From NCBI GenBank assembly GCA_963753545.1, contig CAVWCQ010000001.1:1-64000 (forward strand): 64,000 nucleotides of DNA, in the 5' to 3' direction. Numbering within the stretch: position 1 is the stretch's first letter; each line of letters starts with the position of its first letter. Origin of the DNA: CAVWCQ01 sp963753545. Its GTDB lineage: Bacteria > Chloroflexota > Anaerolineae > Aggregatilineales > Aggregatilineaceae. A program made the translations under genes and the position numbers. This document shows, in pieces, positions 9,952 through 17,956 of the stretch. The notes beneath the pieces were generated by a model that had not been told where the DNA came from, did no database searches, and worked only from the letters and a program-made list of their open reading frames with translations.

Positions 9952-11850
9952 ATGAGCGCTCCCAACGTCCCCTACCCCTCTCGCTCGCGGTCCCAGCGGA
10001 CCTACCCGGCACGCCGACAGCTTAACCCCTGGATGGTTCGCCTGCCCCTTCTGATCGGCACGGGCTTGATTCTGCTGGCGCTGGCGCTGGTCATTTTGAT
10101 CAGCGGCTACGAGTTCCTGCACCGGGGCGAGATTTATCCCGGCGTGTCCACTATCTATGATATGAATCTGGCAGGTATGACCCGCGAACAAGCGATCTCG
10201 ATGCTGTCGGATCGCATCAAAGGCATGCCCGAACCCGTGTATGTCTTTCGCTACGGCTCCCAACAATGGGATTATACAGCCAGCGAATTAGGGGTCACAC
10301 TCGATATTGAGGCAACCGTTGATGCCGCATACGAGGCCGGGCGCGGGAGCAACTGGCTGGCAAACTGGTTCGACCAGATGGATATCCGGCGGAACGGCTA
10401 CCCCGTTTCTCCGGTCATGATCTACAACCAGACCGAAGCAGAACGTGTTTTGACCGGAATTGCCCGCAGCATCATCAACCGCCCGACGTTGGATGCTACG
10501 CTGATGATTCATAATGGCAAAGCGAGCACTACACCCAGCCAGATCGGGCGCACGGTCGATATCCCGGCGACGCTCAGCGTCCTGCGATCCCAGGTTTTGT
10601 CGATGAGCGCACACAGTGAGATTTCGCTGGTGATCCACGAGACACAGCCGCTCGTCTGGGAGACAGAAAACGCAGCCGCCCAGATCAACCTGGCTCTCTC
10701 GGGCCCGGTTGAGTTTTATATCCCCGCTGGGGCGGAGAACAGCGACCAGGGCCCCTGGGAAACGCCTGTATCCGATCTGGAGGCCATGCTGGCGGTCAAC
10801 CAGTCGGGAACGGACAGCGGAACAGCCGAATATTCGGTCAGCATCAACCTGGATCAGGTCCGCGCCTTCCTCGAATCGTTAGCTCCCGATCTGACTACGC
10901 AGCCCGCTGATGCACGCTTCATTTTTAACGATGATACGCACCAATTGGAAGTAATCCGCAACAGTCAGGCGGGGCGCACCCTGGATATCGACGGTACACT
11001 CGCCAACTTTGAAAAAGCTGTTTTTGCGACCAACCCGGCAGATCGGCGGGTGGCCCTGATTTTCGAGGATGTGGCCCCCAAGATTGTGGATACGATGACC
11101 GCCTCCCAGTTGGGAATCACCGAACTGGTCGTAAAGCATACGACGACCTTCTACGGTTCGACCTCAGCCCGGCGCAATAATATCGATGTCGCGGCGGCGA
11201 ACTTCCACGGGCTGGTCATCCCCCCCGGTGAGATTTTCTCGTTTAATGAATGGCTAGGCGATGTCAGCGTCGAATCCGGTTACGAGCAGGGCTTGATCAT
11301 CGTCGGTAACCAGACGATCACTGGCGTTGGTGGCGGGGTGTGCCAGGTGGCGACAACGGCCTTCCAGACGGCTTTTTATGGCGGCTACCCGATTTTGGAA
11401 CGCGTCGGACACGCCTACCGCGTCAGCTATTATGAATTGGGCGAAGGCCCCGGCCTCGATGCGACAGTCTATTCACCGATTGTCGATTTCCGCTTTTTGA
11501 ACGACACACCCTATTACCTGCTGATCGAGACTTACGTCAATGAGGCGAACAGCAGCATCACCTGGAAGTTTTACAGCACAAGCACGGATCGCCGCGTAGT
11601 CAAGGACGGCCCGCATATCAACAGCCAGACGCCGCCTCCCTCGCCCATTTATCGTGCCAATGCCAATCTGGCTCCGGGGCAGGTGATCCAGGTTGATTTC
11701 GCGGTCAGTGGCGCAGATGTAACCGTCTATCGCACGGTCTATGAAGGCGACCGGATCGTGATTGACCACGAAGCATTTGATACGCATTACGTTCCCTGGG
11801 CAAGCCAGTACGAGGTTGCGCCGGGCGACCCGCGTATCAACAGTTATTAG
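9952..11850 (+). CDS. VanW family protein with peptidoglycan-binding-4-like domain
   Basis: The 632-residue protein has a basic Pro-rich cytoplasmic start, one membrane helix at about residues 34-54 (LLIGTGLILLALALVILI) and a long extracellular part. Residues about 60-400 hold two repeats of the domain seen in YoaR-type proteins (NLAGMTREQAISML, then SQIGRTVDIPATL and SQAGRTLDIDGTL). The VanW domain is at about 410-555, with the family hallmarks PPGEIFSFNEWLGD and GVGGGVCQVATTAFQTAFYG. VanW proteins are linked to vancomycin-resistance clusters and cell-wall surfaces, but their reaction is unknown. No van genes are nearby, so a general cell-wall role is more likely. It is followed 71 bases later by the cyclotransferase gene on the same strand. 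Confidence 0.85.
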   Translation: MSAPNVPYPSRSRSQRTYPARRQLNPWMVRLPLLIGTGLILLALALVILISGYEFLHRGEIYPGVSTIYDMNLAGMTREQAISMLSDRIKGMPEPVYVFRYGSQQWDYTASELGVTLDIEATVDAAYEAGRGSNWLANWFDQMDIRRNGYPVSPVMIYNQTEAERVLTGIARSIINRPTLDATLMIHNGKASTTPSQIGRTVDIPATLSVLRSQVLSMSAHSEISLVIHETQPLVWETENAAAQINLALSGPVEFYIPAGAENSDQGPWETPVSDLEAMLAVNQSGTDSGTAEYSVSINLDQVRAFLESLAPDLTTQPADARFIFNDDTHQLEVIRNSQAGRTLDIDGTLANFEKAVFATNPADRRVALIFEDVAPKIVDTMTASQLGITELVVKHTTTFYGSTSARRNNIDVAAANFHGLVIPPGEIFSFNEWLGDVSVESGYEQGLIIVGNQTITGVGGGVCQVATTAFQTAFYGGYPILERVGHAYRVSYYELGEGPGLDATVYSPIVDFRFLNDTPYYLLIETYVNEANSSITWKFYSTSTDRRVVKDGPHINSQTPPPSPIYRANANLAPGQVIQVDFAVSGADVTVYRTVYEGDRIVIDHEAFDTHYVPWASQYEVAPGDPRINSY

Positions 11851-11921
11851 GGGTTTGCGCCGCCACCAGGGCGGGTTAGACTTGGTAGCGGCTGTCTATC
11901 CATGATCAAATTGGAGCTTTT

Positions 11922-12779
11922 ATGAAGCGCTCTCTCGTTCTCTATCTGGTTACACTCGTAGTTTTGCTCGGACTATCGCTGGCTGGCTCAAACCAGGTTG
12001 GCGCACAATCGGGCGACGATGATCCCTTGACCAAACCTGTTCCGATCCTGGTGCCGGAAGTCATTTCCGTGCGCGACCACGATCCCAACGCGTTTACACA
12101 GGGTTTTTTCTTTTATGATGGCCGCCTGTTTGAAAGCGCCGGGCAGTACGGCGAGTTGGCTCTGCGCGAAGATGATCCGCAAACGGGCGCTGCGCTGCGC
12201 ACGGCCCCTGTTGATGCCCAGTATTTTGCCGAGGGCCTGGAACGAGTAGGCGATAAGCTGATTCAACTCACCTGGAAAGAAGGAACGGCGCTCGTTTACG
12301 ACCTGGAAACGTTCGAGCAGACCGGCACCTTCAGCTATACGGGCGAAGGTTGGGGCCTGTGCTACGATGGCCGCTACCTCTATATGAGTGACGGCAGTTC
12401 TTTCCTCACCCTGCGCGATCCAAACACGTTCGATGTCGTCTTCCGCGGAGTTGTTACCTACCAGGGAACGCCCGTTATCCGCATCAATGAACTGGAATGT
12501 GTGGGCGATTATGTGTATGCGAACGTCTGGCAGACCAACTATATCCTGCAGATCGATAAGATGGACGGTGTGGTGGTTGGGCTGATTGACGCCTCAACGC
12601 TGCTCACTCCCGAAGAAACAGCCCAGCTTGAGGGAGGGTCCGTGTTGAACGGTATCGCCTACAACTCGGAGACGGACACCTTTCTGATCACGGGCAAACG
12701 CTGGCCGAAGATGTTTGAAGTACGCTTTGTCCCGGCGGAAATCGAGTCCCCCACGCCTGAAGCGACCCCGGTTAGCTAG
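11922..12779 (+). CDS. Secreted glutaminyl-peptide cyclotransferase (plant/bacterial type)
   Basis: A signal peptide (MKRSLVLYLVTLVVLLGLSL, cleavage about residue 28) precedes a five-bladed propeller of the Glu_cyclase_2 family. Matching segments are DHDPNAFTQGFFFYDGRLFE near the start, QYFAEGLERVGDKLIQLTW, and GSVLNGIAYNSETDTFLITG with KRWPKMFEV at the end. The enzyme turns N-terminal glutamine of secreted proteins into pyroglutamate, protecting them from aminopeptidases. At 285 residues it is a normal length. The last residues are a Pro/Thr-rich tail. It may share a transcript with the VanW gene. A stable hairpin follows at 12806. Confidence 0.85.
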   Translation: MKRSLVLYLVTLVVLLGLSLAGSNQVGAQSGDDDPLTKPVPILVPEVISVRDHDPNAFTQGFFFYDGRLFESAGQYGELALREDDPQTGAALRTAPVDAQYFAEGLERVGDKLIQLTWKEGTALVYDLETFEQTGTFSYTGEGWGLCYDGRYLYMSDGSSFLTLRDPNTFDVVFRGVVTYQGTPVIRINELECVGDYVYANVWQTNYILQIDKMDGVVVGLIDASTLLTPEETAQLEGGSVLNGIAYNSETDTFLITGKRWPKMFEVRFVPAEIESPTPEATPVS

Positions 12780-12805
12780 CTTCTATTCCGGATTGACTTT
12801 CTGGA

Positions 12806-12834
12806 GGGCGGATTTCGAAACCCGAAATCCGCCC
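12806..12834 (+). terminator. Strong hairpin after the cyclotransferase gene
   Basis: A perfect 12-bp stem (GGGCGGATTTCG/CGAAATCCGCCC) closes a 5-base loop 27 bases after the stop codon. The downstream T-run is weak (TTCGTATGCTT), so it may terminate inefficiently or protect the 3' end. Confidence 0.55.
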
Positions 12835-12867
12835 TTCGTATGCTTCCGTGCAACAAAACAGGTTTTT

Positions 12868-12902
12868 GTGATCAATTACGGGCAAAATGTGATCAACTAC
12901 GG
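12868..12902. repeat. Two direct repeats GTGATCAAYTACGG with a 21-bp period
   Basis: The 14-base unit occurs at 12868-12881 and 12889-12902, differing at one base. The 21-bp spacing equals two helix turns, so two protein dimers could bind on one face. It lies 60 bases left of dispersed repeat copy A. A related GTGATCAACTA occurs at 42481, at the edge of copy B. Confidence 0.5.
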
Positions 12903-12960
12903 CAGTTTCATAGATATCTTAAGAAAAATCATGGGGGAAGATCAGCCGAAGAAACAAAGA

Positions 12961-13191
12961 AGTTGATCGTTTCTTCTCGTGGCGATCCGCCAAGAACTAT
13001 TTTTTGAGGGGTATTCCTAACCAATTTCAAACGTGCGCCCTGGTCCGCAAGAGAAGAAACAGTTTCACCGCAAAAGTAGATCAAAAAATCTTATGCAAGC
13101 GGAGGGAAAGGACAGACAAACTATTTCGATAGTTTCATGATAGCACAGGTGATGCCTCTAAAATACTCCCTTAAAGTTGAACCTTAAGTAC
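12961..13191 (+). repeat. Dispersed intergenic repeat, copy A (231 bp)
   Basis: This element shares both ends with a copy in reverse orientation at 42270-42490. The left end shares AGTTGATC and the 16-base block CGTGGCGATCCGCCAA (here 12978-12993), followed by a similar TATTTTTTG. The right end shares an exact 32-base block (here 13160-13191) containing the near-palindrome TTAAAGTTGAACCTTAA. The middle is diverged, with only short matches such as GCACAGGTG. There is no open frame. It ends 26 bases before the radA -35 element. It could be a small non-autonomous mobile element, an RNA gene or a control region. Confidence 0.7.
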
Positions 13192-13216
13192 TATTTTGAA
13201 AGATTTTGTTTAACTT

Positions 13217-13245
13217 TTGCGTAGAACATGCGTTCGTGATACACT
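13217..13245 (+). promoter_or_regulatory. radA promoter
   Basis: TTGCGT (13217-13222) and TACACT (13240-13245) are spaced by exactly 17 bases, 41 bases before the chosen radA start. The spacer contains the LexA-type palindrome at 13224-13235. Confidence 0.7.
13224..13235. promoter_or_regulatory. LexA-type SOS operator in the radA promoter
   Basis: GAACATGCGTTC matches the Gram-positive-type LexA box GAAC-N4-GTTC, with a flanking G on the right as in the CGAAC-N4-GTTCG consensus. It lies wholly between the -35 and -10 elements, where a bound repressor would exclude RNA polymerase. A second box of this type is at 16287-16300. Confidence 0.75.
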
Positions 13246-13286
13246 GACAACTAGTTTCAGCCGTGAAAAAGCAGGGTAAAAGGGTT

Positions 13287-14684
13287 ATGGCAAAAGCGCG
13301 CGTCTATTACGAGTGTCAGGCCTGCGGGCGGCAAACCCCGCGCCAGATGGGGAAATGTCCCAACTGCGGCGAATATAACACCATGATCGAAGTCGTTGAG
13401 GAGCCAGAAGCCCCCGTCGCAGCAGGGCGCGTTGCCAAGGCGGTGCGCAGCAAGCCTCAGGCGCTGAGTCAGGTTTCGATGGATTCCGGGGAACGCTATG
13501 CGGTGCCTGTCGAAGAGCTGTCCCGCGTGTTAGGCGGCGGGCTGGTTCCGGGCAGCGTTGTGCTGGTCAGCGGCGATCCGGGAATCGGCAAAAGCACCCT
13601 GCTCCTTCAGGTCGCTGTGCTGATGGATCGCATCGCCGGGCCAGTGCTCTATGTCAGCGGCGAAGAGAGCGAGCGCCAGATCAAAATGCGCGCCGAACGC
13701 CTGAGTTTGAACTCCGAACAGCTTTTTCTGGTGACGGAAACCGAAATGGGCGCGATTCTGGCTCACGTCGAGGCGGTCAAACCACGCCTGCTGATCGTGG
13801 ACTCCATCCAAACAACCTACACTGAAGGCAAAGCATCCGCTGCGGGGAGTGTTTCACAGGTGCGCGAGTGCGCCAGCCAACTGCGTGAGCTTGCCAAAAG
13901 CAGCGGCATCACGGTTTTTCTGGTCGGGCACGTCACCAAAGAGGGCGTGATCGCCGGGCCGCGCGTGCTGGAACATATCGTGGATACGGTGCTGTACCTG
14001 GAAGGGGATCGTTTTCAGGCGTACCGCCTGCTGCGCAGCGTCAAAAATCGTTTTGGCGCGACCAGTGAAGTGGGTGTCTTTGAGATGCGGGACCGGGGGC
14101 TGGTGGAGATCACCAATCCATCAGAGGTCTTTATCGCAGAGCGTGTTGTCAATGCGCCGGGCAGCGCCATTGCTGTGACGATGGAAGGCACGCGTCCCCT
14201 GCTGGTCGAACTACAGGCGCTCGCCAGCCAGACCGTCTACCCCAACCCGCGCCGTACTGCAAACGGTGTAGATTTCAACCGCCTGCTGTTGATTACTGCT
14301 GTGCTGACCAAGCGCGTCGGAATCAAACTCTACGAAAAAGATATTTTCGTCAATGTGATCAGCGGCCTCCAGATTGACGAACCCGCCGCCGACCTGGGCA
14401 TCGCTGTCGCGCTGGCATCCAGTGCCTGGGATTTACCCGTCCCGGCGGATATGGCTTTCGTGGGCGAAATCGGCCTGAGTGGCGAACTGCGTGCCGTGGG
14501 GCAGACTTCAACGCGCATCAAAGAAGCCGCTAAACTCGGCTTTAAACGGGTTGTTGTGCCGCGCACCTTTCGCCAGGAAGATACCCCGGTCGGAGGGGTC
14601 GAACTGATCAAGGTGCGCAGCGTTGCCGACGCGCTTGATGCGGCGCTGCCGGGGCATAAAGGGGCCAAAAACGACGAGAATTAA
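13287..14684 (+). CDS. radA: DNA repair protein RadA/Sms
   Basis: RadA is a RecA-like ATPase that drives branch migration during recombination repair. The order is complete: a C4 zinc finger at residues about 9-26 (CQACGRQ, then CPNCGEY), a RecA-type ATPase with Walker A GDPGIGKST near residue 95 and Walker B LLIVDSIQT, the RadA-specific KNRFGAT motif near residue 250, and a Lon-protease-like C-terminal domain (PAADLGIAVALASS, GEIGLSGELRAVGQ). The length of about 465 residues is normal. ATG at 13287 is preferred because MAKARVYYECQACG is the usual family start and AGGGTAAAAGGG lies just upstream; a GTG 24 bases earlier is also open. The promoter carries an SOS box. Confidence 0.95.
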   Translation: MAKARVYYECQACGRQTPRQMGKCPNCGEYNTMIEVVEEPEAPVAAGRVAKAVRSKPQALSQVSMDSGERYAVPVEELSRVLGGGLVPGSVVLVSGDPGIGKSTLLLQVAVLMDRIAGPVLYVSGEESERQIKMRAERLSLNSEQLFLVTETEMGAILAHVEAVKPRLLIVDSIQTTYTEGKASAAGSVSQVRECASQLRELAKSSGITVFLVGHVTKEGVIAGPRVLEHIVDTVLYLEGDRFQAYRLLRSVKNRFGATSEVGVFEMRDRGLVEITNPSEVFIAERVVNAPGSAIAVTMEGTRPLLVELQALASQTVYPNPRRTANGVDFNRLLLITAVLTKRVGIKLYEKDIFVNVISGLQIDEPAADLGIAVALASSAWDLPVPADMAFVGEIGLSGELRAVGQTSTRIKEAAKLGFKRVVVPRTFRQEDTPVGGVELIKVRSVADALDAALPGHKGAKNDEN

Positions 14685-14834
14685 GTCGTGCCGTCAGGCA
14701 ACCGTCAGGAACGGCGGCCTGCCGTTGAGATGCAGTATGCTGGCCGTCAAGTTCAGCTTGCTCCTATCGTCTATCATACAAAACAAGACTGAGATAGCCG
14801 ATGCCCCCCACGGCTATCGCGGTTGCTCCCCCAA

Positions 14835-14867
14835 GGCCAAACGCATCCTGTGTTTGGTCCTTTTTTT
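14835..14867 (+). terminator. radA terminator
   Basis: A stem GGCCAAAC/GTTTGGTCC with one bulged T closes a short loop and is followed by seven T's. It lies 150 bases after the radA stop, just before the convergent GH4 gene. Confidence 0.75.
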
Positions 14868-14899
14868 GTCCCGCGCCCTACAGACTTGCAGATAACGAA

Positions 14900-16201
14900 T
14901 CAGTGGAACTCAGGAATCCAACCGCTGTGCGCGTCGATCAGATCATCAACCAGGGACCAGATTTGATCGAGAGTGAGTTCTGCTGCCGTGTGCGGATCGA
15001 GCATCGCCGCATGATAAATGTGTTCCCGTTTGCCTGTTAGAACAGCCTCCACCGCCAGCGCCTGCACATTGATATTCGTCTGCATTAACGCCGCTAGCTG
15101 CGGGGGCAGCGCGCCGATGTGGGTCGGCTGGATGCCGTTGCGATCCACGAGACAGGGAACTTCTACACAGCACCCCGCCGGAAGATTATCGATCAGCCCC
15201 TGGTTATCCACATTGCCATAGATGACGCGGGGCGTGTTGGTCTCGATGCTGTGGATAATGCCCGACCCATATTCCATACTGGGCTGGATGGTGACAGGCT
15301 GCTGCAAATCTTCCAATTCGTGGCGCTGCTGTTCCCAATGGGCGATCTGCTCCTCACAGCGGCGGAGATATTCATCGAGCGGGATGTTAAACTGCTCGAT
15401 CACATCGGGGCGATCTCGCTTGATGAACCAGGGCACGTATTCACTGAAGTGTTCGCTGCTCTCGGTGACAAAATAGCCCAGGCGCAGCAGCATCTCATAA
15501 CGGACGCGATTCCAGTCTGGGACGCGCCCCTCGTGGATCACCTGCCGCAAACGCGGATAAAGATCCTCGCCGCTGCGATGCTCAAATTTGAGATAAAACG
15601 CCATGTGGTTGATGCCCGCCGACAGATAATTGATCTCGCCAATCGGAACCTGGATGTCGTGCGCCATCTGAGCCGCCGTGCCTTGCACGCTGTGGCAGAG
15701 GCCCACATGCTTGATTGGGGTTTCGCGATTCATGGCCCAGCAGTTCATCGCCATCGGATTGACGTAATTGAGGAACATTACGTCGGGACACCACCGCTCC
15801 ATATCGCGGCACATAGCGAGCATCACGGGGATGGTACGCAGCGCCCGCATGATGCCGCCAATTCCGAGCGTGTCGGCAATCGTCGCCCGCAGCCCGTACT
15901 GCCTGGGAATCTCGAAGTCAATCACGGTTGAGGGCTTGTAGCCGCCGATTTGAAACATGCCAATCGCATAGTCGGCCCCATCGAGGGAGGCACAGCGATC
16001 GGTGGTGGTTTCAATGGTGGGATGGACGTGCAGGGCTTCCGCGATTTTGCGGGCGACCACCTGTGATGTGTGCAGACGACTCTCATCGATATCGTGCAGG
16101 CTGAGCGTGATCTCCGAAAATTCGGGGAAGCTCAACAGATCGCCGATCAAACTCCTGGCGAAAACTGTGCTGCCTGCGCCAAGGAAAGATATTTTGACCA
16201 T
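14900..16201 (-). CDS. Family 4 glycoside hydrolase (MelA-like alpha-galactosidase/alpha-glucosidase)
   Basis: GH4 enzymes hydrolyse glycosides by an NAD+- and Mn2+-dependent redox mechanism in the cytoplasm. The N-terminal Rossmann motif FLGAGSTVFARSLIGDL is present. The conserved NYVNPMAMNCWAM (around residues 145-157) and GLCHSVQGTA (near 170) supply the metal-binding Cys and His of the MelA branch. GINHMAFYL near 200 is the family's next signature. The 433-residue length is typical of MelA. Substrate cannot be decided from sequence: alpha-galactosidase, alpha-glucosidase or alpha-glucuronidase are all possible. GGAG lies upstream of the ATG at 16201. There is no sugar transporter beside it. 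It is divergent from nadK. Confidence 0.85.
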   Translation of the reverse strand: MVKISFLGAGSTVFARSLIGDLLSFPEFSEITLSLHDIDESRLHTSQVVARKIAEALHVHPTIETTTDRCASLDGADYAIGMFQIGGYKPSTVIDFEIPRQYGLRATIADTLGIGGIMRALRTIPVMLAMCRDMERWCPDVMFLNYVNPMAMNCWAMNRETPIKHVGLCHSVQGTAAQMAHDIQVPIGEINYLSAGINHMAFYLKFEHRSGEDLYPRLRQVIHEGRVPDWNRVRYEMLLRLGYFVTESSEHFSEYVPWFIKRDRPDVIEQFNIPLDEYLRRCEEQIAHWEQQRHELEDLQQPVTIQPSMEYGSGIIHSIETNTPRVIYGNVDNQGLIDNLPAGCCVEVPCLVDRNGIQPTHIGALPPQLAALMQTNINVQALAVEAVLTGKREHIYHAAMLDPHTAAELTLDQIWSLVDDLIDAHSGWIPEFH

Positions 16202-16277
16202 CTATTTTCTCCATGTTCTTCGCATTTCTTCGCATAACGAACTTTGCCCGTAGTATAACAAAGGGTCATTTTGCTGC

Positions 16278-16306
16278 TTGCTAAACAGAACTTTTGTTCT
16301 TATAAT
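16278..16306 (+). promoter_or_regulatory. Promoter of nadK-(Zn finger)-recN
   Basis: TTGCTA (16278-16283) and a perfect TATAAT (16301-16306) are spaced by 17 bases. They lie about 80 bases before the nadK start. A second TATAAT at 16324-16329 has no good -35 partner. Confidence 0.75.
16287..16300. promoter_or_regulatory. LexA-type SOS operator in the nadK-recN promoter
   Basis: AGAACTTTTGTTCT has perfect 5-base arms around TTTT, matching GAAC-N4-GTTC. It fills the spacer between the -35 and the -10, the same placement as in the radA promoter. recN, the third gene of the unit, is a classic SOS gene in many bacteria. Confidence 0.8.
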
Positions 16307-16384
16307 AGCCTGTACGGACGGTGATATAATCGCAGGTGTCTATGGCAGGGGAGCGCGTCTCCCCACGAATCAAAGGTGGACCCT

Positions 16385-17260
16385 GTGGCGCATCCGTTCC
16401 AGCACATTGGCATCCTGGCTCACCCGCTCCGTCCTGGCACGGCTCCGATTGCCCAGGAGGTAGCAAAATCGTTGGACAACCACGGCATCCAGTCGTGGGT
16501 GCGGCATACCTGGGATGTCTCGCGGGCACGTCCCCTTGTCCGCGGTTCCGATCTGGTGATCGCCATTGGCGGTGATGGCGCGATGCTCCGCGCGGCGCGG
16601 GTTTGCGCGCCAGAGAATGTGCCCGTGCTGGGGATCAATACGGGGTATCTCGGCTTTTTGACCGAGATCAGCCCGGAGGATTGGGCGGAAAGTCTGGATG
16701 TGCTGTTGGCCGGCAATTATTGGATTGAAGAGCGGATGATGATCCGCTGTGAGGTCCGGCGCGGCGAAGCACTACTCAACGAGAGTGACGCGCTGAACGA
16801 TGTGGTGATCAGCCGGGGCGCGGTCGCCAAGTCAGTGCGGCTCGAAACGTACATTGATGGGGCGTGGGCGACCACCTACCACTGCGACGGATTAATTATC
16901 GCCACGCCCACCGGATCAACAGCCTATGCGTTAGCCGTTGGCGGCCCGATTTTGCCGCCTGAGTTGAAAAATATTCTGGTGGTTCCTGTCGCCCCGCACT
17001 TAAGCATGGATCGCCCAATGGTGTTGGCGCAGGGAGCAAATATCCAGGTGATTGTCGAGCCGTATACGATTGCTGAAGTGGTTCTGACAGTGGACGGCGA
17101 ATTGCTCTCCAGCCTCGAACCGTCCGATCAGGTAATCGTGCGATCCAGCGACAGTGTGAGCCGCTTTGTCCGGCTGCGGGATCGCAATTATTTTTATCGT
17201 TCCTTGCTGGACCGGCTGGAGCCGCGTATGCCACCGCGACCGCGGCAAGAAACACGATAA
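16385..17260 (+). CDS. nadK: NAD kinase
   Basis: The enzyme makes NADP from NAD using ATP or polyphosphate. The family motifs are all present: GGDGAMLRAAR near residue 60, GINTGYLGFLTE near 90, the glycine/serine motif TPTGSTAYALAVGGPI near 180, and HLSMDRPMVL in the C-terminal beta-domain. The length, near 290 residues, is usual. GTG at 16385 is chosen because AAGGTGG lies 5 bases upstream; an in-frame GTG at 16376 lacks a ribosome site. It leads the SOS-type unit with a zinc-finger membrane protein and recN. The nadK-recN neighbourhood is also seen in Gram-positive bacteria. Confidence 0.93.
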   Translation: MAHPFQHIGILAHPLRPGTAPIAQEVAKSLDNHGIQSWVRHTWDVSRARPLVRGSDLVIAIGGDGAMLRAARVCAPENVPVLGINTGYLGFLTEISPEDWAESLDVLLAGNYWIEERMMIRCEVRRGEALLNESDALNDVVISRGAVAKSVRLETYIDGAWATTYHCDGLIIATPTGSTAYALAVGGPILPPELKNILVVPVAPHLSMDRPMVLAQGANIQVIVEPYTIAEVVLTVDGELLSSLEPSDQVIVRSSDSVSRFVRLRDRNYFYRSLLDRLEPRMPPRPRQETR

Positions 17261-17422
17261 TATTGGGCGCAGCGGCTTCGACGGGGGAGGGAAATATAAG
17301 TGCTGGGTAAATAAAGTGGACAATCGCCCAGAGTCCGGTCAGAATCGGGGTTAGGTTGCACGCCACAGATTCGAACGGCACAAACCTTAACCGCTTTGGC
17401 GACCTGCAACTTGAGAGCAGCG

Positions 17423-17920
17423 ATGACGACTTCAGAACAAACCAACGTTATCCGTGAAGAATTCTGTACTGTCCACCCGACGGTTGAGGCGAATCTGCAT
17501 TGTAACCGATGCGGGCGTCCTATGTGCACGCGCTGTGCCGTGCTGACTCCGGTAGGCTACCGCTGCCGGGAATGTGTGCGCCAGCAGCAGGACAAGTTTT
17601 TTGACGCCCAGATGATCGACTATCTGATCGCGGGTATTGTCAGTTTTGTCGCCAGCTTTTTTGCCGCGTTTATCGTCTCGCGCATTGGCTTCTTTTTGAT
17701 CGCCATCTTTCTGTCTCCAGCAGTGGGCGGCATGATTGGCTCACTGGTCTGGCGGATGACCCGCAAGCGGCGCGGACGCTATACGGCGGTAGTGGTCGGC
17801 GCGGGTGTGGTGCTTGGCGGACTGATCTTCTTACCCGCCAATCCGATCAATATCGGCCTGTGGATTTATTTATTTCTGGCTACCGGAGCGGCAATGGCTC
17901 CATTCCGTCTCCGGCTTTAA
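17423..17920 (+). CDS. B-box-type zinc-finger membrane protein
   Basis: The N-terminal 45 residues form a B-box-like zinc finger with ordered Cys/His ligands (CTVHPTVEANLHCNRC, MCTRCAVLTP, CRECVRQQ). Residues about 65-165 hold three to four membrane helices (IAGIVSFVASFFAAFIVS, FLIAIFLSPAVGGMIGSLVW, YTAVVVGAGVVLGGLIF, IGLWIYLFLATGAAMAPF). The zinc finger would face the cytoplasm. This arrangement is common in Chloroflexota but its function is unknown. It lies between nadK and recN with gaps of 162 and 36 bases, so it is probably co-transcribed and SOS-linked. ATG at 17423 is preferred over an upstream TTG. Confidence 0.75.
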   Translation: MTTSEQTNVIREEFCTVHPTVEANLHCNRCGRPMCTRCAVLTPVGYRCRECVRQQQDKFFDAQMIDYLIAGIVSFVASFFAAFIVSRIGFFLIAIFLSPAVGGMIGSLVWRMTRKRRGRYTAVVVGAGVVLGGLIFLPANPINIGLWIYLFLATGAAMAPFRLRL

Positions 17921-17956
17921 CCCATTCTCTTTAGCGAACACGTGAGGCAGGCGCTT

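Noticed and set aside
15119..15931. 270-codon open frame on the plus strand
   Set aside because: It is antisense to the GH4 gene, whose catalytic motifs are intact.
17264..17400. Sequence GGCTTCGACGGGGGAGGG resembling the 5' end of tmRNA
   Set aside because: No matching 3' acceptor half or T-arm is found within 400 bases, no tag-peptide frame is visible, and the next gene begins at 17423.
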